In this document: positions 1 to 5,131 of the stretch, in pieces | Position numbering within the stretch: position 1 is the stretch's first letter | How the letters are laid out: every line of letters starts with the position of its first letter | Source of the DNA: IMCC26207 sp044357715 | Lineage (GTDB): Bacteria > Actinomycetota > Acidimicrobiia > Acidimicrobiales > Microtrichaceae | Reading direction: 5' to 3' | Length of the DNA: 9,627 nt | NCBI GenBank assembly: GCA_044357715.1 | Contig: JBIKPA010000098.1 | Coordinates: 1-9,627 of the forward strand | Translations under genes and position numbers: made by a program | The notes under the pieces: generated by a model | What the model was told of the DNA's origin: nothing | What the model saw: only the letters and a program-made list of their open reading frames with translations | Database searches by the model: none

Positions 1-395
1 AGGACCGTCCCTCCAGGGGACAGACACTGCGCTGCCGCTGCAAAGGCCGCAGTTCGCTGTGCCTGAGGAACTTGGAGATAGAACACGACGCACAGATCAA
101 ACTTGTCCTCGGTGCTCCACACAGTGGCATCAGCGTGAATCCACTCAACGGTGACCCCAACGGATTCGGCCAACTTGGCACCCTTGGTTAACCCAACGGC
201 AGAGAAGTCAAGCCCTGTGCTTTGCCATCCTTGGGTGGCAAGCCAGACCGCATTTCTTCCTTCGCCTGTAGCTAGGTCAAGCGATCGGCCAACTGCTAAC
301 CCCTCAACCTCAGCTGCAAGAAACTGATTTGGATCGGTCTTCCAAACGTATTCCTCTGCTGAATAGCGCGCATCCCAATCCGCTGAACCGCTCAC
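1..395 (-). CDS. Class I SAM-dependent methyltransferase, 3' end beyond the window
   Basis: This reading frame stays open to the window edge; 131 complete codons are visible. It reads as a Rossmann-fold (class I) methyltransferase that would transfer a methyl group from S-adenosylmethionine. Motif I is SLDLATGEGRNAVWLA at residues 38-53, followed by the acidic post-I strand TGLDFS (60-65), an HADA motif (87-90), the strand FDLCVVFYLQVP (99-110) and LSPGGTVL (125-132). The pattern LDLxxGEGRNAVWLA recalls the TehB-like group, some of which act on tellurite or other small toxic species; the substrate here cannot be read. The GTG start at 393-395 shares four bases (GTGA) with the stop of the AhpD-like gene, and an AAGGCGAG stretch precedes it, so translation is probably coupled. 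Family assignment is strong; the specific role is open. Confidence 0.9.
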   Translation of the reverse strand, partial: MSGSADWDARYSAEEYVWKTDPNQFLAAEVEGLAVGRSLDLATGEGRNAVWLATQGWQSTGLDFSAVGLTKGAKLAESVGVTVEWIHADATVWSTEDKFDLCVVFYLQVPQAQRTAAFAAAAQCLSPGGTV

Positions 396-754
396 GACTC
401 TCGCCTTGCTTGGTCAGCTTCTGCAAACTCGTTGAATGCCTCCCAAGCTCGAGGGCCATACACCGATGCAGTTCCACCGTCCATCAGCAGGGCAACGCCG
501 AGTGCCTCTGCAACTTCCTCAGCTGTGGCTCCCCTTGAGTGAGCCGCACGAGCGTGATAAGCGATACATCCATCGCACTGCTTGACCACGGCAATGGTGA
601 GGGCCATCAACTCCTTGATTCTTGCTGGGAGCACCCCATCGGCAACGGCTGCTTTATGTAGATCAGCAAATCCAGCCCACACCTCGGGGCTTGCAGAGCG
701 CAAAGACTGAGTCGGAGCACGAAGTTCCGAAGCTACGTCTCGATAGTGTCCCAT
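392..754 (-). CDS. AhpD-like / carboxymuconolactone decarboxylase family protein
   Basis: The product is a 120-residue all-helical protein of the CMD/AhpD superfamily. The alkylhydroperoxidase signature is intact: Glu48, then Cys60 and Cys63 in KQCDGCIAYH, then His67. The Glu-x11-Cys-x2-Cys-x3-His spacing matches mycobacterial AhpD (Glu118, Cys130, Cys133, His137). This supports a thiol peroxidase or disulfide-reductase activity rather than gamma-carboxymuconolactone decarboxylation. No signal peptide or membrane segment is visible, so it should be cytoplasmic. The ATG at 752-754 has a GTGAGG ribosome binding site five bases upstream (760-765). It is the first gene of a leftward pair with the methyltransferase and diverges from the cupin/exporter pair across a palindrome. 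The physiological substrate is unknown; peroxides or a thiol-reactive compound would fit the motif. Confidence 0.9.
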   Translation of the reverse strand: MGHYRDVASELRAPTQSLRSASPEVWAGFADLHKAAVADGVLPARIKELMALTIAVVKQCDGCIAYHARAAHSRGATAEEVAEALGVALLMDGGTASVYGPRAWEAFNEFAEADQARRES

Positions 755-782
755 CAGAACCTCACTTGGTGATTGAAGATAG

Positions 783-810
783 TTGACTAGATCGCCAGAC
801 TCTATACCCT
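783..810 (+). promoter_or_regulatory. Candidate promoter for the cupin-exporter operon
   Basis: A TTGACT hexamer (783-788) and a TACCCT hexamer (805-810, fitting the actinobacterial TANNNT -10 pattern) are separated by 16 bases. Transcription would start near 817, a few bases before the GTG at 822. The -10 box lies inside the left arm of the palindrome at 804-819, which suits repression by operator occupancy. The assignment is by consensus only. Confidence 0.5.
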
Positions 811-826
811 ATGGGGTATCTGTGCC
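799..826 (-). promoter_or_regulatory. Candidate promoter for the AhpD-methyltransferase operon
   Basis: On the minus strand a TAGAGT hexamer (804-799, TANNNT pattern) follows a weak -35-like GGCACA (826-821) with a 16-base spacer. The palindrome at 804-819 fills that spacer almost exactly. The resulting leader before the ATG at 754 would be about 40 bases and would carry the GTGAGG ribosome binding site. The -35 match is poor, so this is tentative. Confidence 0.35.
804..819. promoter_or_regulatory. Palindromic operator candidate, CsoR/CstR-like
   Basis: ATACCCTATGGGGTAT is a 16-bp inverted repeat in which every pair matches except one (T810 against G813). It sits in the only intergenic gap between two divergent operons and overlaps proposed promoter elements for both. 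An ATACCC arm facing a GGGTAT arm around a short centre resembles known binding sites of CsoR-family (DUF156) repressors, which sense copper or, as CstR, sulfide and persulfides. The palindrome is directly visible; the regulator class is inferred, and no regulator gene is present in the window. Confidence 0.6.
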
Positions 827-1259
827 GTGCAAGAGGCGGCGACAACCCATTTTTCTCACCCAAGATGCCCGTCCCGAGCCTTTGGGTATCGCTGGATTTG
901 AGATAACGGTGCTTGCCGATCAATCCAAGACCGACGGCTATGAAATCTTTCAACAGTCCGGACCAGCGGGCACCGGTCCTAGCCCCCACTCCCACCCTTG
1001 GGATGAATCCTTCTATGTCATCAGCGGCACAGTGCTTTGCGGGGTAGGCGAAGAAGAGTCGCTAGCAACTCCAGGCACCCTGATCCACGTGCCCGGCAAC
1101 ACATCACATTGGTATACCTTCGGCGAAGAAGGCGGCGAGATGGTGTCGATGACCTCAGCTGGTAACGCGTCGGAGATGTACGAGGATCTTGCCCGCTCAG
1201 ATACAGACAGATCGAAGTTTGGAGCGATTGCGGGCAAGCACGGGCAGGAGTACCGCTAG
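822..1259 (+). CDS. Single-domain cupin protein
   Basis: This is a small beta-barrel cupin of 145 residues counted from the GTG at 822. Cupin motif 1 is GPSPHSHPWDESFYVISG (residues 52-69), giving metal ligands His56, His58 and Glu62. Motif 2 is PGTLIHVPGNTSHWY (84-98), giving His97, so all four metal ligands are present. Such proteins may be dioxygenases, isomerases or ligand sensors; nothing here fixes the reaction. The start is uncertain. The frame is open back to a TTG at 783, but that TTG is part of a good -35 hexamer and translation from it would cross the palindrome. The core fold begins near FLTQDARPEPLGI, so GTG 822 is preferred; an ATT at 849 is a less likely alternative. The gene lies 13 bases before the exporter and is probably cotranscribed with it. 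Confidence 0.85.
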   Translation: MPCKRRRQPIFLTQDARPEPLGIAGFEITVLADQSKTDGYEIFQQSGPAGTGPSPHSHPWDESFYVISGTVLCGVGEEESLATPGTLIHVPGNTSHWYTFGEEGGEMVSMTSAGNASEMYEDLARSDTDRSKFGAIAGKHGQEYR

Positions 1260-1272
1260 CTTTCAGATCCAC

Positions 1273-2655
1273 ATGGGGGATTCACTTACCAAGGACCCAA
1301 AGCTACGATCCCTGATTTTGGCCGCAGCCCTAGCCATATTTGCTATCAACCTTGACTTCTTTGCAGTTCAAGCAGCCCTTCCAGCTACAGCGGCCGATTT
1401 CAACACCACCACAACCGCACTTCAGTGGGTCATTAGCGGCTACATGTTGGCGCTGGCTTCATTCCTCATTGTCGGTGGACGGTTGGCCGATCTGCTGGGT
1501 CGCAGAACATGGCTCTTCATCGGAGCAACCATCTTTGCGGGCGCATCCGTGTTGAGCGGACTTGCTACTAGCTCCGAGATGTTGATCGGTGCCCGGATTG
1601 TCCAAGGTGCTGGTGCCGCGGTACTCATGCCAGTCTCGGTTGCAGTTGTGACCAACGGATTTCCAAAGGCTCAAACTCAGCGAGCTGTAGGAATGGTCTT
1701 TGGGATCGCAGCAATCGGTCAAGCACTCGGACCGCTGATTGGAGGTGGGCTCACTCAGGTGCTGAGCTGGCGTTGGGTGCTCTTCATCAACCTGCCCATT
1801 GCATTGCTTGTGGTCGCCTTCGCTAGAACCTCGGTTGTACAAAGCCGAGATGAGACGGCATCACGCTCAATCGACTGGCCGGGACTCTGCTTGATCGTTG
1901 CCTCAGTTGCAGTGTTTACCATCGGTATCAATCAAGGAGCATCTTGGGGTTGGCTCTCACCGCTCACATTTGGCTTCATCTTTCTTGGGGTACTTGGCTT
2001 TGGCGCCTTCGCTCTTGTGGAGCGCAGCCGAAAGCAGCCGTTAGTAGACCTTCAACTCTTTCGGATTCGAGAGTTCACCGTGATGATCTTGGCCGGCGCT
2101 GTAGGGAATGTCGGCGCCACAGCAATCATCTTTGTAGCTGTGATCTACCTGCAAACAGTTGAGGGACTCTCCCCTCTTGTATCCGGCCTTGCCCTGATCG
2201 CCTTTTCTGGCGGTGTCACGCTGGCCGCTCAACTCTCGGGACGCCTTGAACGCTTCAAATCATGGGCAGTCATGGATCTGGCGATGCTCCTCGGCGGCCT
2301 CGGGGCAATTGGAATGGGCCTCAATGTGGGCAACCTGGGACTCTTCTTGGCATTCTCGCTACCCGCAGGCGCCGGCCTCGGCCTGTGCTGGTCGTTCGCA
2401 AGTGTGGTGACACAAGCCGTGGTTCCTGCCGAAAAAGCAGGGGCAGCATCGGGGGTTGTGTTAACTGTTTTGATTGGCTTAGGCGGCGTTGGCATAGCAA
2501 TCGCGTCAGCCATCATCGTTACTCACACCACAGGCCAAACAGACGAGGTGCTAAGCAAAGTACTCGGCTACGAGATGATCGGCGTTGGCGTGTTGGCCCT
2601 ACTTTTTGTGCCCGTAGTTGCCCTTCTCGGGCGTCGATCACCCGCCGGTACTTGA
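1273..2655 (+). CDS. MFS exporter, DHA2 (EmrB/QacA-like) drug:H+ antiporter family
   Basis: The product is a 460-residue hydrophobic transporter expected to span the cytoplasmic membrane about 14 times and export small molecules in exchange for protons. TM1 carries the family's acidic residue (Asp28 in AINLDFFAVQAALP). Motif A between TM2 and TM3 is GGRLADLLGRR (68-78), the antiporter motif C is GQALGPLIGG (149-158), and SWRWVLFINLP (165-175) is typical of DHA2 members. The ATG at 1273 gives a short N-terminus before TM1. The frame is open further upstream into the cupin gene, but that extension is hydrophilic and is the cupin sequence read in another frame. The ribosome binding site is weak (AGGAG at 1247-1251, about 20 bases away), so translation may depend on ribosomes leaving the cupin gene. 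The 3' end overlaps the convergent lipoprotein gene by 18 bases. Substrate unknown. Confidence 0.9.
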   Translation: MGDSLTKDPKLRSLILAAALAIFAINLDFFAVQAALPATAADFNTTTTALQWVISGYMLALASFLIVGGRLADLLGRRTWLFIGATIFAGASVLSGLATSSEMLIGARIVQGAGAAVLMPVSVAVVTNGFPKAQTQRAVGMVFGIAAIGQALGPLIGGGLTQVLSWRWVLFINLPIALLVVAFARTSVVQSRDETASRSIDWPGLCLIVASVAVFTIGINQGASWGWLSPLTFGFIFLGVLGFGAFALVERSRKQPLVDLQLFRIREFTVMILAGAVGNVGATAIIFVAVIYLQTVEGLSPLVSGLALIAFSGGVTLAAQLSGRLERFKSWAVMDLAMLLGGLGAIGMGLNVGNLGLFLAFSLPAGAGLGLCWSFASVVTQAVVPAEKAGAASGVVLTVLIGLGGVGIAIASAIIVTHTTGQTDEVLSKVLGYEMIGVGVLALLFVPVVALLGRRSPAGT

Positions 2656-4971
2656 GGGCTCAAATACCCTGCATTGCTGACCACGCACCGTGCCGCAATT
2701 AGGCAACGGCGCGCCAGCGGTTCCACCTTGCACGACTGGAAGCACAAGAGCAGTCGGGTACTCCGCCGAGCGAAAAACCTTCACTGTTGTCGTGCCGTCA
2801 TCAATAGTCCTAAAGGTCCAGATGGGACGGTCGCCTCCGGCTGCGCTGATGCTGACTCTGATTTTAGAACCGGCACGGAACGTGTACACCACGGGGAATA
2901 TCTGAACTCGAGCCAGCGTGGGCTCATCAGCGCTCAGCGGTTGAGCATCACGTTCAAGATGAGTCTGGTAGGGGTTGGTTGGGGTTGACCGCTTGGGGTC
3001 GATCTTGCGATGAGACGCTCGCAGCCACCCGGTTTGCACATACATCTCTTTGCCATCAGGGCGCACTTCAGACAAAGTCACCTGAAGGTCGGTATTGCGC
3101 TTGCTGGCCTCGATATAGGCATCAAAACTTGAGGCGCCGGCAATCATCACATCCGAGTCAAGAGCACTAGTTGTGTAGCCAAGGCCCTTGCCGTCGACGA
3201 GAGGCACCCAGTTGTTTGGTTCATCTTTGAAGTTGGCCTTGGGCTTGCCTTCGCTGTTGTCTTGGCTAGTTGGCGGCCGTGCAGCGGGATCTGCAATGTA
3301 CTCATCAGCAAGATTCGCGTCATCAGAGGTTGGTGCGGTATCTGTGAGGGAGCCATTTGGCCCAGCAAAGAAACTCTGCGCCTGCAGATTTGCGGGCGGC
3401 CAAGAGTTAAAAGTCTGCACGTAGCCTGGCTGCAAGGAACCCGGGCCCAAAGGACCGCTTCCTACGTCGAGGAGCACTGTCACCATGGGTTCGGCCCTAA
3501 ATGCTGCTCGGGCCTCTTCCAAGCTCGCTAGTGATGCGAGTGTGCTCTGCTGTAGCGGTTCAGCCTTGGCACCCGAGGCTTGCTCACCCAAAAGACCAGC
3601 TATGCCAATCAAATCACCGGGAACGTTTGGTACCCGGTCGGCCACGAACAGATCAAGAAACTCTATCCACCGGGTCAGAATCTGAGGCGCTAATGCATCG
3701 TTGTGCATGCCGTTATAAATGGTGATCCAGAGATCCGGATTATCGGTCATTCCGCTGAGCGCTTCTATCCAATGGCTATTGAGTTGCTCATCTTGCACAC
3801 CACCAACAATGAAGGTGGGAACGTCGATCTCGGCTGCCCAATCGCCTGGTGTTCGGTCCTTGAAGAGCGCAGGATCTCGGAACTCAAGCTCGGAAATAAT
3901 CTTGAGGCCATCCTTTGCTTGGCCGTGTAACACCTGATTTGCCTTACATTGCTCATCGCCCTGTTCGATCAGCAGTTTGGCCCAAGGCTGACCACCCTCG
4001 GGTGCTGCCATGGAATCGTTTTGGCGTTCCGTTATCCAACCCTTTGCGAACCCAGTGTTTTGGATTCCGCCAGGAAATCCGATCCCGGTGTAAAGGTCGT
4101 CGGTCGCCGACATCGGAGCGAGCGCTGCAAGGTGCGGCGGTCGGGTACCTCCAACAAACAACTGACTGAAGCCGGAATACGAAATTCCCACCATACCGAC
4201 TTTGTTATTCGCAACCCATGGCTGTGCGGCAACGGTTTCGACTGCGTCATAGCCGTCGTAAATTGTCGGAGGGCCAAACAGGTCGAAGGCGCCGCCGGAA
4301 CAACCAGACCCACGAATCTGAACACTCACCGTTGCATAACCAAGCAGTGGTGCAAGTAAAGAACCAACTGCAGTCGATGAAGATGGTGCTAGTGGGTCGG
4401 CCTTTGCGTCTGGGTTTCCGATCTGAGCCGAAAGGCTAGCGAGTAGGTCGTTCGGGGGTGCGACCTCATAGCCGGAATACTCAATCACCGTCGGGAAGGG
4501 TCCGTCTGCAAGTGTCTTGCCCGCCGGCAGGCGCAGCGTCATGGCAAGTTCTATGCCGTCGCGCATTTCGATGTAGTTGAGGCCCGGCTCAAAGGTTTGC
4601 TTGCTGTACTGGGTAATAGGTGGGGTGTCTTCACGACTCAGCACAGTTACCGGAGCAGTTGAGACCTGGCCCTCTCCAAAGTCTCCGCGCACGGTGTAAC
4701 CCTCGCCGGGTGCCACGTCATAAAACATTGCAGCACCAAGCTTGTCGGCTGTTGCAGAGCGCAGCGCTTTGCCGTCTTGATCAACCAGCTCGACTTTGGC
4801 TTTGTCAGGAATTCCGATGGCAGAGGCTTGGTCGACGCTTCCTATCGCTTTGAATCCAGCAGGAGCATTCGAAGTCGCTCCGGCTGCGGGCTGAGATGAA
4901 TTGCTGTCAGTGCAACCAACGACGAGTACAGCAGGTACGACAGCGACTAACAGAAGCTTTCTAAAATTCAA
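2638..4971 (-). CDS. Lipoprotein serine hydrolase, CocE/NonD (peptidase S15-like) family
   Basis: This is a 777-residue predicted lipoprotein. Basic residues and a hydrophobic run lead to the lipobox LVVGC with Cys20, so it should be anchored outside the cytoplasmic membrane. Residues 45-112 look like a small beta-sandwich (KVELVDQDGKAL, then VAPGEGYTVRGDFG). From about 131 comes the S15-type alpha/beta hydrolase: YIEMRDGIELAMTLRLP, RGSGCSGGAFD (220-230), nucleophile Ser264 in GISYSGFSQ, probable acid Asp394 in GGVQDEQ and His423 in NGMHND. Residues 600-735 resemble the C-terminal jelly-roll domain of X-Pro dipeptidyl peptidases and cocaine esterases. Cys759 and Cys767 could form an extracytoplasmic disulfide. 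The family cleaves esters, amides or X-Pro peptides, and the substrate is not predictable. The TTG start at 4969-4971 has AAGGGG seven bases upstream (4979-4984). It is divergent from the alkylsulfatase gene. Confidence 0.9.
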   Translation of the reverse strand: MNFRKLLLVAVVPAVLVVGCTDSNSSQPAAGATSNAPAGFKAIGSVDQASAIGIPDKAKVELVDQDGKALRSATADKLGAAMFYDVAPGEGYTVRGDFGEGQVSTAPVTVLSREDTPPITQYSKQTFEPGLNYIEMRDGIELAMTLRLPAGKTLADGPFPTVIEYSGYEVAPPNDLLASLSAQIGNPDAKADPLAPSSSTAVGSLLAPLLGYATVSVQIRGSGCSGGAFDLFGPPTIYDGYDAVETVAAQPWVANNKVGMVGISYSGFSQLFVGGTRPPHLAALAPMSATDDLYTGIGFPGGIQNTGFAKGWITERQNDSMAAPEGGQPWAKLLIEQGDEQCKANQVLHGQAKDGLKIISELEFRDPALFKDRTPGDWAAEIDVPTFIVGGVQDEQLNSHWIEALSGMTDNPDLWITIYNGMHNDALAPQILTRWIEFLDLFVADRVPNVPGDLIGIAGLLGEQASGAKAEPLQQSTLASLASLEEARAAFRAEPMVTVLLDVGSGPLGPGSLQPGYVQTFNSWPPANLQAQSFFAGPNGSLTDTAPTSDDANLADEYIADPAARPPTSQDNSEGKPKANFKDEPNNWVPLVDGKGLGYTTSALDSDVMIAGASSFDAYIEASKRNTDLQVTLSEVRPDGKEMYVQTGWLRASHRKIDPKRSTPTNPYQTHLERDAQPLSADEPTLARVQIFPVVYTFRAGSKIRVSISAAGGDRPIWTFRTIDDGTTTVKVFRSAEYPTALVLPVVQGGTAGAPLPNCGTVRGQQCRVFEPSSTGG

Positions 4972-5026
4972 CGAAGGTCCCCTTGGTCAAACCAGACACA
5001 CCCGCAGGCGGCTGAACAGAATGCGA

Positions 5027-5032
5027 ACTTTA
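5027..5032 (-). promoter_or_regulatory. Possible -10 box of the lipoprotein hydrolase gene
   Basis: On the minus strand TAAAGT fits TANNNT and would give a leader of roughly 50 bases before the TTG start at 4971. A TTGCCG hexamer further upstream is 20 bases away, too far for a standard spacer. This is the best candidate in the 160-base divergent gap, but weak. Confidence 0.25.
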
Positions 5033-5096
5033 GACGAGGAGTAGCGACGACGCGGCAAGACGTTTTGCATGTTCTTCAACAAACTGCGCCAATAAG

Positions 5097-5125
5097 TGGA
5101 TCGGTTAACTTGGACTACTTACAGT
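5097..5125 (+). promoter_or_regulatory. Candidate leaderless promoter of the alkylsulfatase gene
   Basis: TACAGT (5120-5125) fits the TANNNT -10 pattern and is followed by exactly six bases and then the GTG start at 5132, so transcription would begin on the start codon. A TGGATC hexamer 17 bases upstream matches the -35 consensus at only three of six positions. No convincing Shine-Dalgarno sequence precedes the GTG, which agrees with a leaderless mRNA. Confidence 0.45.
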
Positions 5126-5131
5126 TAGGCC

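Noticed and set aside
959..982. GGACC...GGTCC inverted repeat resembling a hairpin
   Set aside because: The arms are only five bases and lie within the cupin reading frame just before its metal-binding motif; no T-run follows.
1459..1842. Open frame of 127 codons on the minus strand inside the exporter gene
   Set aside because: It is polar and low in recognisable structure, opposite clear DHA2 transmembrane segments.
3949..4359. Open frame of 136 codons on the plus strand inside the lipoprotein hydrolase gene
   Set aside because: Its product shows no recognisable domain and is antisense to well-conserved catalytic regions of a clear hydrolase; a shadow frame.
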